From Hyphomicrobiaceae bacterium (GTDB lineage: Bacteria; Pseudomonadota; Alphaproteobacteria; Rhizobiales; Hyphomicrobiaceae): DNA of 64,000 bases. The first letter of the stretch is position 1, and each line of letters starts with the position of its first letter. Of this stretch, positions 36,833-46,798 are shown piece by piece. A program made the position numbers and the translations under genes. The stretch covers positions 21,600 through 85,599 of the forward strand of contig JABSQE010000011.1 of NCBI GenBank assembly GCA_013214245.1, given 5' to 3'. The notes beneath the pieces are model-generated. The model worked only from the letters and a program-made list of their open reading frames with translations. It was not told the origin of the DNA and did not search any database.

Positions 36833-38659
36833 GTGTACCAATCATTTGATGTTATCGATGACAGCAAAAAACTTTATGGAAGAGTAAAATCATTACGCGC
36901 TCTTATGCTAAAGAAAAATATAGGTGCATTTTTTATTCCGCATGGTGACAGGCATAGTAATGAATATATCCCAGCCTATGAGGAACGACTAAAATGGATA
37001 TCCGGTTTTACTGGTTCTGCTGGTTTTGCTGTAATTGGTCTTGAAAAAGCAGCAATTTTCATAGATGGACGTTATACACTGCAAGCAAAAGAACAGGTGC
37101 CGGAAGAATTATTTAATCTTTGTAGTGTCTCGCAATCATCACCTGCAGAATGGATCATTGAAAACCTGCAGTACAAGGGTCTAAGAGTTGGATTTGATCC
37201 CTGGCTTCATGTACTAGCAGAAATAAAAAAGATCGAAGCAATTTTAAATATAAATGGTATAGAACTTGTACCTTTCAAAGATAACTTAGTTGATCTAGTA
37301 TGGGGAGACGAGCAGCCCAGACCGCCTTGTGGCCCTGTTAAAATTCACCCTATGAAATATGCTGGTGTGTCTGCAACAGATAAAATTAAAGCTTTGCAAC
37401 AAGATCTTTTGTTAGCTGAGCAGGATGCAACGGTTATAACCGCACCAGAATCCATATGTTGGCTTTTGAATATCAGAGGTAGTGATGTAGCTCACAATCC
37501 AGTAGCGCTGTGTTTTCTTATAGTGAATGCTAAAAAAAAACCAGAGCTTTTTATCAATGAAGATAAAGTAAGTGGTTTTGTGCATACACAACTAAAGCCA
37601 TTAGTCAACTTCTTTAGAGATGATAGCGAAATTTTTAGTTTACGCCTCAAAAATCTGGCTGAAAATAACAATACGATTCGTATTGATCCTGAAAGTTGTT
37701 CAGTCTGGATTGCACAAAAACTTTCTAAAAAGGCAGAGGTTATTTATGGAAGAGATCTTTGCTTGCTTCCAAAAGCTGTCAAAAATGACATAGAAATTAA
37801 AGGTACGCGCTCGGCGCACATGCGTGACGGAATTGCATTTTGTCGTTTCCTCGCATGGCTCGATAGTATGGCTATACTTGGTGAAATTGATGAGATTTCC
37901 GCTGCGATGCAGCTTGAAACATTTCGACGAGAGAGCGGCTGCTTGCGTGATATAAGTTTCGATACAATTTCAGGTGCCGGCCCTAATGGAGCAATAGTTC
38001 ATTATCGAGTAACTACTAAGACCAATCGCAAACTTTTCTGTGGTGAATTGTATCTAGTCGATTCTGGTGCTCAATATGATGACGGTACAACAGATATATC
38101 CCGAACTATAGCTATAGGTCAGCCGACTTATGAGATGTGTGACCGTTTTACAAGGGTGCTAAAAGGTCATATTGCAGTTGCATCTCTAGTATTTCCAGCT
38201 GGAACGCGCGGAGTTGATATTGATCCTTTCGCTAGACAGGCATTATGGCGCGTAGGACTCGATTTTTCCCATAGCACAGGTCACGGTGTGGGTAGTTACT
38301 TATCGGTTCATGAAGGTCCACAATCTATTTCGAAGCGTTCTGAGGAAGTTTTATTGCCAGGAATGATTGTATCAAATGAACCTGGGTATTACAAAGAAGG
38401 CGCCTTTGGTATCAGGATTGAAAATTTAATGCTTGTGAGAAAGCACGAGGTATCTTCGAATGGAGAGTATCTCATGATGGCATTTGAAAACCTAACCCTA
38501 GTCCCTATAGATCGTCGTCTAATAATACTCCCAATGCTCACAATGGATGAACTTAATTGGATTAATACTTATCACCAAAAAGTTTATAGCCAAATATCGC
38601 AGAATGGATTATCTGAGAATGAATGTTTATGGTTAAGAAAGGCCTGTGCTCCTCTTTAG
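36833..38659 (+). CDS. pepP: Xaa-Pro aminopeptidase (aminopeptidase P, M24 family)
   Basis: Cytoplasmic metallopeptidase removing N-terminal residues before proline. The 608-residue product has the three-domain layout of the long aminopeptidase P form: two creatinase-like N-terminal domains (residues ~15-150 with FIPHGDRHSNEYIP and ISGFTGSAGFAVI; ~165-315) and the pita-bread catalytic domain (~330-545). All five metal ligands can be placed: the aspartates in LVDSGAQYDDGTTDISRT, the histidine in HSTGHGVGSYLSVHEGP, and the glutamates in SNEPGYY and FGIRIENLM. It starts with GTG at 36833, with AGGGA upstream. Length matches family members of ~600 residues. Confidence 0.95.
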   Translation: MYQSFDVIDDSKKLYGRVKSLRALMLKKNIGAFFIPHGDRHSNEYIPAYEERLKWISGFTGSAGFAVIGLEKAAIFIDGRYTLQAKEQVPEELFNLCSVSQSSPAEWIIENLQYKGLRVGFDPWLHVLAEIKKIEAILNINGIELVPFKDNLVDLVWGDEQPRPPCGPVKIHPMKYAGVSATDKIKALQQDLLLAEQDATVITAPESICWLLNIRGSDVAHNPVALCFLIVNAKKKPELFINEDKVSGFVHTQLKPLVNFFRDDSEIFSLRLKNLAENNNTIRIDPESCSVWIAQKLSKKAEVIYGRDLCLLPKAVKNDIEIKGTRSAHMRDGIAFCRFLAWLDSMAILGEIDEISAAMQLETFRRESGCLRDISFDTISGAGPNGAIVHYRVTTKTNRKLFCGELYLVDSGAQYDDGTTDISRTIAIGQPTYEMCDRFTRVLKGHIAVASLVFPAGTRGVDIDPFARQALWRVGLDFSHSTGHGVGSYLSVHEGPQSISKRSEEVLLPGMIVSNEPGYYKEGAFGIRIENLMLVRKHEVSSNGEYLMMAFENLTLVPIDRRLIILPMLTMDELNWINTYHQKVYSQISQNGLSENECLWLRKACAPL

Positions 38660-39213
38660 TTGGAAAGTTCATATAAGTATTATGGAATTCTAATTTTAGT
38701 AGCATGTAATTCACCAGTCTCTAACTAGATGGTATAGTATTTTTTAATACACAGGCTTAAGGTCACGTCGATTGACTTATAAAATGATTTATAAAAAGCT
38801 GTCTTAGGCATAAAATAGCGTCTGTAGTACCTTTGACTAGTTTTAATAATCATTAGATAATAAAGTCTTTGCCGTGAACTCAGTCTTATATGACCTAATG
38901 ATAATTATTAAAATCTGTAAAAGTTATGATGAGTGAGTTCATTCCTGTAAGCGACTAGTCAATAAACCTGATGTACTATAACTTTAAATCAGGGCGCTTG
39001 GCTAAATATAGAACTGGTTTTATATTTTGATGGTTTAAAGTTTAAACAATGTAACGGTAGTTGATTTCTGTAAGCATATTATTATAGTTATAGTTATTTC
39101 GGTACTTTAGAGAAAATTACGCGTGAAACAATTGTTACATACTCTTTTCTTTAGATATATTTATTCATCTAAAGTCTTAGTGTTCATAATAAATTAAAAA
39201 AATAACTCAGCTA
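38660..39213. other. Intergenic region, convergent genes
   Basis: About 550 bases between the 3' ends of pepP and the SDR gene. It contains an AT-rich inverted repeat (38841-38913) but no clear gene or U-tailed terminator. Confidence 0.5.
38841..38913. repeat. AT-rich inverted repeat
   Basis: Left arm TTTTAATAATCATTAG (38841-38856) and right arm CTAATGATAATTATTAAAA (38895-38913) are reverse complements except for a three-base insertion. About 38 bases separate them. The arms are pure AT-type sequence, so chance is possible. It lies between two convergent genes. Confidence 0.35.
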
Positions 39214-39975
39214 TCATAGGGTGTATTCTATATCACTATCTTGGTATGAGAACACATATCCAGATAAGCCTCTGCTATTTGCAGAGGCAAGGTAAACAGC
39301 GATTTTTACTAGGTCAGATTTCGTGTAAAGGCAATCATCTGAGTTTAAAGTGCTGCTAGTTAGGTTGTTTTGAGGGGCTACTGCATTGATCCGAACACCT
39401 TGTTCAGCCCAATTGCTTGCTTCTAATACCGTCATTGAAGCTAGCGCTGCACGTGCAACTCCTGCAAGAGCTATTTCAGCTTTTGATTTAGGTTTTGGTA
39501 AACGCATTATATTGAGAATAGAGCCATGGAACCAAGTCAATCCCATTCGGTTTGCAGTAACTCGAGTGACTTGGTTTGCTATCTGCATAGAATCATGAAG
39601 AAAAGTTTCAATTTGCTCTATTGTTAGAGAAGCTTTTAGATTGTTATAGTCAATTGGGATAAAGTTAATAACTGTTTCGATGCCACCGTAAGTTTGAACT
39701 GCCTTTTGAGCGAACCGAATAGCTCTTTCAGAGTTAGTGATAGGATCATGGTAAGCGCTGATATTGGGTGTTATTTCCGCAACCATTTGTAATATAGCAT
39801 CTGTCTCTGGACAGGGATTTGGAACTTGTAAAACTAGACTACAGTTGTGCTTAGCAAAGGCCATTGCAATATCTAAGCCGCATACTGGACTGATCCCGGT
39901 TATTAGTACACGGTTTCCAGCTAACTCAGAATAGTTATATTGGTATGATATTATTTCAGAAACGCTCATGAACAT
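39214..39975 (-). CDS. SDR-fold protein with lost catalytic residues
   Basis: A 253-residue short-chain dehydrogenase/reductase-like protein. The Rossmann start NRVLITGISPVCGLDIAMAF keeps a TGxxxxxG-like loop, and EQGVRINAVAPQ matches the conserved segment after the active site. However, the catalytic Ser, Tyr and Lys are not there: GSILNIMRLP replaces the usual 'NISS', and ALAGVARAALASMTVLEAS replaces 'YxxxKaal' with L and R at the key places. It therefore cannot act as a normal SDR; a structural role or early decay is likely. GGAGGAG upstream supports ATG at 39975. It follows ispG by 163 bases on the same strand. Confidence 0.75.
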   Translation of the reverse strand: MFMSVSEIISYQYNYSELAGNRVLITGISPVCGLDIAMAFAKHNCSLVLQVPNPCPETDAILQMVAEITPNISAYHDPITNSERAIRFAQKAVQTYGGIETVINFIPIDYNNLKASLTIEQIETFLHDSMQIANQVTRVTANRMGLTWFHGSILNIMRLPKPKSKAEIALAGVARAALASMTVLEASNWAEQGVRINAVAPQNNLTSSTLNSDDCLYTKSDLVKIAVYLASANSRGLSGYVFSYQDSDIEYTL

Positions 39976-40138
39976 GCGACACTCTCCTCCTCTGTTAGGA
40001 GGTTATTCCACAACGATTCGACTAAAGATATGTAAACGTAATAAAAATTTTAAAGAATTTAAGCTACTAAGGTTTTTAATTTCATCTGACAGTCGTATTT
40101 TGACTATCTTATTGCTAATAATAACTAACTTAGTGAGG

Positions 40139-41365
40139 TTATTTTTTTTCAAAGCGCCTCTCAATGTAACGTTCAATAATATCTTTGAATTCTGTAGTAA
40201 TATTATAACCACGCAGAGTAGTAGCTTTCTTTCCATCTATGAACACTGGAGCTGCTGGGTGTTCACCAATTCCAGGTAATGATATACCGACATCTGCATG
40301 TTTGGACTCGCCTGGACCATTTACAATGCAGCCCATAACAGCTAGATTTAATGTCTCAACGCCGGGATATAGATTTTTCCAGCTAGGCATTCGGTCACGA
40401 ATCATATCCTGAACTTCTTTAGCAAGTTTTTGAAAAATTTCTGACGTTGTGCGTCCACATCCGGGACAAGCAGTTATTGTGGGTCGAAATGCACGAATAC
40501 CTAGAGTTTGTAATAGCTCTTGTGCTGCATGTACTTCTTTAGTACGATTTTCTCCAGGGGACGGCGTTAATGAATAGCGAATTGTATCGCCAATGCCCTG
40601 CTGTAATAAAATCCCTATCGCTGCAGAAGATGCCACGATACCTTTAGATCCCATTCCAGCTTCTGTCAGACCAACATGTAGCGCGAAATCGCAACGCTGG
40701 GCTAACATATAATTTATAGCGATTAAATCTTGGATTGCAGATACTTTAGCAGAAATGATGATTCGGTTCGAAACTAAGCCTAGCTCTATAGCGCGTTTTG
40801 CCGAAAGTAAGGCAGATTGTACTATTGTCTCATGCACGATTACTCGTGCCGGCTGTGGATTACATGAGCTAGCATTTTTATCCATAAGATGTGTTAGAAG
40901 TGCCTGATCGAGCGATCCCCCATTAACACCAATGCGCACTGGCTTTCTATATTCCAATGCTTTTTCTATGATTTCTGAGAATTGAAGGTCTTTCTTATTC
41001 CTGAAACCAACATTGCCAGGATTAATTCGATATTTGTCTAGCGCCTCCGCGCAGGCTGGATTTTCTTTCAAGAGCGTATGCCCGTTATAATGAAAATCAC
41101 CGACTATAGGAATAACGATTTTACGTTTGGCAAGTTGATCACGGATATGGGGAACTGCTTTTGCCGCTTCGTTGCGATCAACAGTAATACGTACTAATTC
41201 AGAGCCTGCATTCGCTAGTTGTGTAATTTGATTAACTGTCTGGCTTATATCAGCTGTATCTGTATTCGTCATAGATTGTACTATAATGGGAGCTGAACTC
41301 CCAATTATCAGACCACCGATATCGACATCGACAGACTTGCGGCGCAAAGCACGAAAATGGTTCAT
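40139..41365 (-). CDS. ispG: 4-hydroxy-3-methylbut-2-enyl diphosphate synthase (IspG/GcpE)
   Basis: [4Fe-4S] enzyme of the non-mevalonate isoprenoid pathway, converting the cyclic diphosphate MEcPP to HMBPP. The 408-residue product has the TIM-barrel N-terminal part ([40 protein letters not shown]) and the C-terminal cluster domain with cysteine ligands in ACPGCGR and [11 protein letters not shown]. Length fits the bacterial one-piece type. GAAAGG lies before the ATG at 41365. It shows that isoprenoids are made by the MEP route. Confidence 0.97.
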   Translation of the reverse strand: MNHFRALRRKSVDVDIGGLIIGSSAPIIVQSMTNTDTADISQTVNQITQLANAGSELVRITVDRNEAAKAVPHIRDQLAKRKIVIPIVGDFHYNGHTLLKENPACAEALDKYRINPGNVGFRNKKDLQFSEIIEKALEYRKPVRIGVNGGSLDQALLTHLMDKNASSCNPQPARVIVHETIVQSALLSAKRAIELGLVSNRIIISAKVSAIQDLIAINYMLAQRCDFALHVGLTEAGMGSKGIVASSAAIGILLQQGIGDTIRYSLTPSPGENRTKEVHAAQELLQTLGIRAFRPTITACPGCGRTTSEIFQKLAKEVQDMIRDRMPSWKNLYPGVETLNLAVMGCIVNGPGESKHADVGISLPGIGEHPAAPVFIDGKKATTLRGYNITTEFKDIIERYIERRFEKK

Positions 41366-42134
41366 GACTTGCCTTTCTTATTAAGATACACATGCCGCGG
41401 CAGATATTATACGGTACCTATGCATAATATCCTATCAGCTTAAACAGAACCGTTCAAATTCGAACTCTGCCTGATAATCACTTATGATATTTTTTAACTT
41501 ATTGATAAAAGTAAAAGTTTTTTTGAGATGGGATTTGTATGCCAAATTTATATCTCTTGGAACCATCTGATGATGAATAAACCTCTTTCATCGTACTCCA
41601 CTAATGAACTGTATATCACACTTTGATAGTATATTTAGAGCAGTCTAAAAAGATGTGTTGCAAAATTGAAAATTTAGTGCATTCAGGAAATAGAAAATCC
41701 GATAATATAGTACTTAAGATTAATGACAATAGATTTAAATCGTTTAATGTTTTATTGTAGGCTTATTGTGATGCATGTGGTTCAGATGCAATATAATTAA
41801 GACTTAGTATCAATCATCAGGTGGTTTTGCATTATTGCACCGCCTCAGAGAGACTGGGGTTATACAATAATAATACATAAGGACGAATTTTACTGCTTCC
41901 GCTGTTACAGAGCTTTTAAAGCTGCTTTTGATTATAGAGTTTTTTTGAGAGAAAAGCTTTGTTTCATGCAGGTATAGACTTTGATCGAATTTATCTCAAA
42001 AAATCAAAAACCGACTTTTTCAGCCATAATTACTAAATACTGCCCCAATGGATCCACCGTTCTTATATAGACGGTAGTAGCGACTACAAAACAATAATAG
42101 TTGTTCTCAAAGAGATGTAATTAATCATATGCAG
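41366..42134. other. Intergenic region upstream of ispG
   Basis: About 770 bases between the ispG start and the 3' end of the DUF3833 gene. It has stops in all frames. A bulged hairpin (GGTGG...TGCA-TTAT-TGCA-CCGCC, 41820-41844) is the only structure seen; it lacks a U-tail. No gene is recognised. Confidence 0.5.
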
Positions 42135-42605
42135 CTAACTTTTCTCAAAAAAAAGTAATAGTTCGCCAAGCTTAACTCCCCATTTGAACATTGTTGTCTT
42201 GCCTACTGCATGTCTATTATCTATTTTAATGATGCGATCTAAGAAATCTGCCTTCAGTGAGCGTTTTTTTATTTTGAGATTTAGACGGTATCGCATTAGA
42301 ATTTCATTTTCGAGAGTACGACCTACTGCTTGAGAAATGCAATCATCGCATGTAGCTGTAAATTTACCATGATTCTCAAACAATATATGCCATGTTCTAT
42401 TTTCTTTACGTTCGTTATCGTAAATAATCTCTTCTTGTAATGTAAAGGTATTGTTTAACCAAATACCGTTAATCACCACTGATGAACGTGATCTAACTTT
42501 TCCAAAGCGATCCTCAAATATTCCCCAAGCATAAGTTGTTCCTTCAAAAAAGTTTTGGATTGAAAACGCTGTTTGCTTCGGAGCGAGATTTGTGTGTCGT
42601 GACAT
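42135..42605 (-). CDS. DUF3833 family protein
   Basis: A 156-residue protein of the DUF3833 family, whose function is unknown but which travels with Cfa-like methyltransferases and DUF1365 proteins. It shows the family pattern: FFEGTTYAWGIFEDRFGKVR at the N-terminus, a central W-containing strand (RTWHILFENHGKFTATCDD), then AVGRTLENEILMRYRLNL, and a closing MFKWGVKLGELLLFFEK. Typical members have an N-terminal lipoprotein or signal segment; none is seen here, so this is probably the soluble form. It is the last gene of the four-gene operon, 37 bases after the Cfa-like gene. Confidence 0.85.
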   Translation of the reverse strand: MSRHTNLAPKQTAFSIQNFFEGTTYAWGIFEDRFGKVRSRSSVVINGIWLNNTFTLQEEIIYDNERKENRTWHILFENHGKFTATCDDCISQAVGRTLENEILMRYRLNLKIKKRSLKADFLDRIIKIDNRHAVGKTTMFKWGVKLGELLLFFEKS

Positions 42606-42642
42606 ATTTTAACCTGATCAGCCGGTGGTGATGTTTAAGATG

Positions 42643-43920
42643 TTATAGTGAAGAACAGGATTCGGAGGATGACATAGCAGATGTAGTTTTTTTTAAAACG
42701 TATATGCCAACATCTACTGTTCCCTGCTCAAAACCAACTTCGCAATATGTTAAGTAGTATAACCACATTCTACGAAATTTTTCATCAAATCCCATATTCT
42801 TAAGACGCGGCCATGAGTCAAGGAATCGCATTCGCCATTCTTTTAAAGTACGAGTGTAACTCTGGCCAAACATTTCTTGGTGGATAATTTTTAAACCAGC
42901 AGCTTTAGCATACTTAGCCAAGACTCGTTCTGTTGGAAGCATCCCACCAGGGAAAATGAAACGTTGTATGAAATCGGGTTTTTTACGATAGGTTTTGAAA
43001 AGTTCAGGATCAATAGTGATAGCCTGTATCACTATGCGCCCTTCTTGCTTAAGGCGTGCGGCTAAGGTACTGAAATAGAGGTCCCAATTTTCTTCTCCAA
43101 CAGCTTCTATCATTTCTATTGAAGTAATACTATCGAATGTTCCTCGACAACAACGATAATCTTCAAAACGTACATCAACTTTTTTCTTCAATCCTGCCCG
43201 GCTGATACGTTCGCGAACATATTCCAGTTGCTGGCGCGAAACCGTAATTGCTGTAACGATGGAATCGTGCTTTGCTGCCATTTCTGACATTCCACCCCAG
43301 CCGCAACCAATCTCAAGTAGTGATTTCCCAGGTGCAACACCAACCAAATCTGCAATACGTTGATATTTAGCTTGTTGTGCCTGTTCTAATGACTGGTTGC
43401 CGCTAAATAAAGCACTCGAATATGTCATGGTATCATCTAACCATTCGTTATAAAAAGCGTTTCCAAGATCATAATGGGCGGCAATATTGCGCTTACTACC
43501 CTGTTGGGTATTAACTCGCGATCTATGAAATAATTTGTCGGGTAGACGAGTTTTGAAAAAGCCTCGGCCTGCATTTCCTAACTGCTTTTTATTTAAAAGG
43601 AAAAATCGAAAAATATTCGCGAGATTGTTGACTTCAAAATCACCGTCTATGTAGCTCGCAGCAAAACCAACTGTTCCACGTCTTATTGACTTCCAAAAGA
43701 TGCCGAAATTATTCATTTGCAACACAACATCGCAACCAGTGTGTACTTGTTTATCAAAAACAATTGCTCTTGTGCCAGAGGGAAGTATGACCTCTAATTT
43801 TCCACAGCAAAGGTTCCGTAAAGCTGAAGTGAAGATACAGATGATTACACTATTGAAAAATCTTCTAAATTCGCTGAGATGTGATTGAATTTTAGTTATA
43901 CAACAAATTTTTAAGGCCAA
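42643..43920 (-). CDS. cfa: Cyclopropane-fatty-acid synthase-like methyltransferase
   Basis: SAM-dependent enzyme that modifies double bonds of membrane phospholipid acyl chains. The 425-residue product has an N-terminal lipid-binding region and a methyltransferase domain with NIAAHYDLGNAFYNEWLDDT, MTYSSALF, SAM loop SLLEIGCGWGGMSEMAA, SIEMIEAVGEENWD, and FPGGMLPTERVL. The frame extends to a TTG at 43962, but AAGGA overlapping the DUF1365 stop sits 7 bases before the TTG at 43918-43920, which I prefer. The same fold serves true Cfa and UfaM, which adds a methyl branch on the way to furan fatty acids. The neighbours make either possible. Confidence 0.85.
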   Translation of the reverse strand: MALKICCITKIQSHLSEFRRFFNSVIICIFTSALRNLCCGKLEVILPSGTRAIVFDKQVHTGCDVVLQMNNFGIFWKSIRRGTVGFAASYIDGDFEVNNLANIFRFFLLNKKQLGNAGRGFFKTRLPDKLFHRSRVNTQQGSKRNIAAHYDLGNAFYNEWLDDTMTYSSALFSGNQSLEQAQQAKYQRIADLVGVAPGKSLLEIGCGWGGMSEMAAKHDSIVTAITVSRQQLEYVRERISRAGLKKKVDVRFEDYRCCRGTFDSITSIEMIEAVGEENWDLYFSTLAARLKQEGRIVIQAITIDPELFKTYRKKPDFIQRFIFPGGMLPTERVLAKYAKAAGLKIIHQEMFGQSYTRTLKEWRMRFLDSWPRLKNMGFDEKFRRMWLYYLTYCEVGFEQGTVDVGIYVLKKTTSAMSSSESCSSL

Positions 43921-43924
43921 GGCG

Positions 43925-44713
43925 CTATCCTTTGCGAGTAGTATGTTCAGGTGACGATACAACGCATCGAGGCCTCATTGGACGCTTTGTAGCTGGAATG
44001 CGCTTTAACCAGAGTTGTAAGGCTTCGATGTGAATACCGGTTATTACTTTAAGTGTCATCATAGGATAATATGCGGCCAAGCCTAATAACGTTTTACAAT
44101 TAAATGATTTAGCTTTTGCACGAAAAAATGTTTTTATCAAAGGACCGTGAGTATCTCGGAAGTTTACACCGATTAAAAGATTTTCTGACGGAATAGTTAT
44201 TCTAAAGCCGTATTTGCCAGTCAACTCCGTGAACGGCGACACATACATTTCCTTTGCACAGGAGTGAGAATATACACCATTTTGAACCAGTCCCGAGCTC
44301 AACACATAGCATTGACGATCACCAAAAGTATTTGTTACTTCATAAATCAAGGCGTGCAGATGATTATCACTGCCCATGCAATAGTACACGCTTAATGGAT
44401 TAAAAGAGTATCCCATAACCCTCGGATACGCCAAGAGCGATATATGACATCCGCGTGTATTGAAACCTGCGTCTGATAACAATTTACGTGCATACTGCGC
44501 TATAGGTACGCCATCACGATAGCCAAAGTCTTTATCATAAATGCTAAACAATGCCGGTTTATTATAGCTAAAAAGCCACGAGTGATCACTTATATATTTG
44601 AGTTCATCCACATTCACTAGCATTGAGAACACTGAGTAACGCAACTCGTGCATTTTGGGTCGCAAGCGTTTGTGATATACTTTACCGCAGTAAATCTTTG
44701 CACCAATAGTCAT
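43925..44713 (-). CDS. DUF1365 family protein
   Basis: A 262-residue member of DUF1365. No enzyme activity is firmly assigned; the family is almost always next to Cfa-like methyltransferases and flavin amine-oxidase-like proteins. Landmarks: KIYCGKVYHKRLRPKMHELR, the YSVFSMLVNVDEL segment, LLAYPRVMGYSFNPLSVYYC, EVTNTFGDRQCYVL, and KEMYVSPF. The start shares one base with the stop of the upstream flavoprotein gene (TGATG), and the stop lies 4 bases before the Cfa-like start, so the genes are translationally linked. Confidence 0.9.
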   Translation of the reverse strand: MTIGAKIYCGKVYHKRLRPKMHELRYSVFSMLVNVDELKYISDHSWLFSYNKPALFSIYDKDFGYRDGVPIAQYARKLLSDAGFNTRGCHISLLAYPRVMGYSFNPLSVYYCMGSDNHLHALIYEVTNTFGDRQCYVLSSGLVQNGVYSHSCAKEMYVSPFTELTGKYGFRITIPSENLLIGVNFRDTHGPLIKTFFRAKAKSFNCKTLLGLAAYYPMMTLKVITGIHIEALQLWLKRIPATKRPMRPRCVVSSPEHTTRKG

Positions 44714-46047
44714 CAGAAAGATTCCGAAATAGTTTTAGGGGTGACAGAATGCTTTAAATGAATACGATCCGATTGATTTTTCACCTTCCAGGGTCTTTCT
44801 ATACCGCCAAGTCTTTCTGCAACTGCAAGACCGGATTGCAGACCGTCTTCGTGGAAACCGTACCCAAAGTAGCTTCCAGCGAACCAGGTCCGACGACGAC
44901 CTTGCAACTCCCATAAGTACTTTTGCCTTTCAATGGCAGCCCGGTTAAATATCGGATGGGAATAATGATACCGTCCAATAATACTATCATTTAAGAATTG
45001 CTGGACTGGATTGAGCGTAACGAAGTAGTTTTGTTTTGTCGGCAGTGGTTGTAGGTTGTTCATCCAATATGTGATGTTAGGCTTTTCCGAAATATCTGTA
45101 GAGACGTAATTCCAACTTGACCAAAGATGTTTACGTTGTGGCATTACACGGTGATCACAATGAAGCACTGCTTCATTGTCCGAATATTTAAAAACGCTAA
45201 GGTGACTGTGTTCAATAGGGTCCGCATCACTAAGTACTTGAAGAGCTTGATTAGCATGTATAGCAAGTACACAATGATCAAAATCCTCGATAACACCAGC
45301 ATTGGAATATACCCCAATACTGTCACTGCTTCGTGTTATTTTCTGGATTTCCAAGCCTAAACGTATTTCACAATCAAGATTGGCAACGATTTTCTTAACA
45401 TAATTTTGGCATCCGTTTGTCACAGTACGCCACTTAGGGCGATTAAATATCCTTAGTAAGCCATGGTTTTGAAAAAAACGTGCAAATGCAGTCATGGGAA
45501 AATCCATTATCTGCGCTGATGGTACAGACCATATAGCAGCTCCCATTGGTAAAATGTGACGCTGCATAAAATCTCTAGAATAGCCAGTTTTATTAAGCCA
45601 TTGGGCAAGCGTAAGGCTCGTATCTAAATAATTAACTTTGAGTGCTCCTACATTTCGGAAGAAGCGGAAAATATCATAAACAAGTCTAAGGTGGCGGCCA
45701 TTGATAAAGTTTAAGGGCTGCCCAAACAAACCGCATATTCCATTGCCCGAATATTCATAATCACCTTTGTCTAATGACACTGCAAAGCTCATATTACTGC
45801 GAGATGTGTTAACGCTGAGGTGAGCGAAAAGTGCGGTTAAATTTTGATAAGTTGCTTCGTTATAGACTATGAAACCAATATCAACATCTATTGGCCCATC
45901 AGGTGATAAAACTTTTACGGTGTGGCTATGTCCTCCCAAACGATCATTGCGTTCGAAAAGCGTTACTTTATGACGTTTTGATAAAAGCCAAGCACAAGCT
46001 AACCCAGTTATCCCAGAACCGATAACAGCAATCTTTAATTTTGACAT
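44713..46047 (-). CDS. FAD-dependent amine-oxidase-like oxidoreductase
   Basis: Flavoprotein with N-terminal FAD-binding Rossmann motif IAVIGSGITGLACAWLLSKR followed by the amine-oxidase signature LGGHSHTV, and a C-terminal FAD-contact region WFAGSYFGYGFHEDGLQSGL. The 444 residues and these motifs match the family next to DUF1365 and Cfa genes. In Rhodobacter the related UfaD works on methylated fatty acids in furan fatty acid synthesis; the family also resembles carotene-desaturase-like proteins. First gene of the minus-strand operon; GAAAG precedes the ATG. Function in lipid modification is inferred from context. Confidence 0.85.
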   Translation of the reverse strand: MSKLKIAVIGSGITGLACAWLLSKRHKVTLFERNDRLGGHSHTVKVLSPDGPIDVDIGFIVYNEATYQNLTALFAHLSVNTSRSNMSFAVSLDKGDYEYSGNGICGLFGQPLNFINGRHLRLVYDIFRFFRNVGALKVNYLDTSLTLAQWLNKTGYSRDFMQRHILPMGAAIWSVPSAQIMDFPMTAFARFFQNHGLLRIFNRPKWRTVTNGCQNYVKKIVANLDCEIRLGLEIQKITRSSDSIGVYSNAGVIEDFDHCVLAIHANQALQVLSDADPIEHSHLSVFKYSDNEAVLHCDHRVMPQRKHLWSSWNYVSTDISEKPNITYWMNNLQPLPTKQNYFVTLNPVQQFLNDSIIGRYHYSHPIFNRAAIERQKYLWELQGRRRTWFAGSYFGYGFHEDGLQSGLAVAERLGGIERPWKVKNQSDRIHLKHSVTPKTISESF

Positions 46048-46798
46048 GCTACTTTCAATCCATTGATCATGCTGAACATATCATGCTCTTTGCACGAGAT
46101 TAAAATCAATTGTTTCATTATTGAACAGCTACATAAGAATGCTAGAATAAATTTTAATGTGATAAAACCACGCCTTAGGATATAAATTACATTACAGGAC
46201 GTAATAATTTGCATTAAGCAGTACAAATTTATACTAGCGCAGTACTGAAATCTCAATTATAATTATTTATTAGTAAATAATTATGCCTTACTTTCTAAGT
46301 TTATCGAATATGCTAACCACATCTACCGCTAAGTGATCAAAAGGATAAGCTTTTTTTATTTTACCGATATCTATCGTATTAAGGAAACTAAAAAGTCATT
46401 ACATTTAACTATAGGAGAAATAATAATTGTGAACATATAGTTTCCATCTAAAATAGATGGCTATGACTTAGGGCGTGAATTGAGATCTTAAAATCCCAAT
46501 CAACCTTACTGTTAGTAACTACATGTTTCGTGTCAGATTTACTAAGTTGGAAGGAAATAGGTACAAGCACGGCCACTTAACATCTTCCTTATAGACGAGC
46601 AGTTATGATTGAATGCTAATTATACTGACAGAGGTGGTAGATACCACATTTATTCTAATTTATTTTGTTGCTTATGTGGAACGGATAATGTAATTATAAT
46701 TTGAGAAAATCACATTAAGTCTAAAATTTTTACACTAATGGCTGAGACATGACTTTACATATAATAAAGTCTTAGTTTTGCTTAAAGTATTGTACTAT
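46048..46798. other. Intergenic region upstream of the lipid operon
   Basis: About 750 bases. It holds the promoter side of the flavoprotein operon and the 3' flank of metW, with a hairpin at 46751-46771 (listed). A perfect 7-bp hairpin CCATCTA-AAA-TAGATGG at 46444-46460 has no U-run. I could not identify an extracytoplasmic sigma-factor promoter. Confidence 0.45.
46751..46771 (-). terminator. Hairpin just past metW, possible terminator
   Basis: GACTTTA / TAAAGTC, seven perfect pairs with a seven-base loop, 28 bases beyond the metW stop. In the metW direction the following bases are not a U-run, so at best it is a weak terminator or a 3'-end stabiliser. Confidence 0.35.

Noticed and set aside
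39968..40279. 103-codon plus-strand frame
   Set aside because: It runs antisense into ispG and has no family features or ribosome binding site.
41820..41844. Bulged GC hairpin upstream of ispG
   Set aside because: Lacks a U-tail and sits ~450 bases from the ispG start; no known RNA family fits.
46444..46460. Perfect 7-bp hairpin CCATCTA/TAGATGG
   Set aside because: No U-run, no gene end within 200 bases; probably chance in AT-rich DNA.
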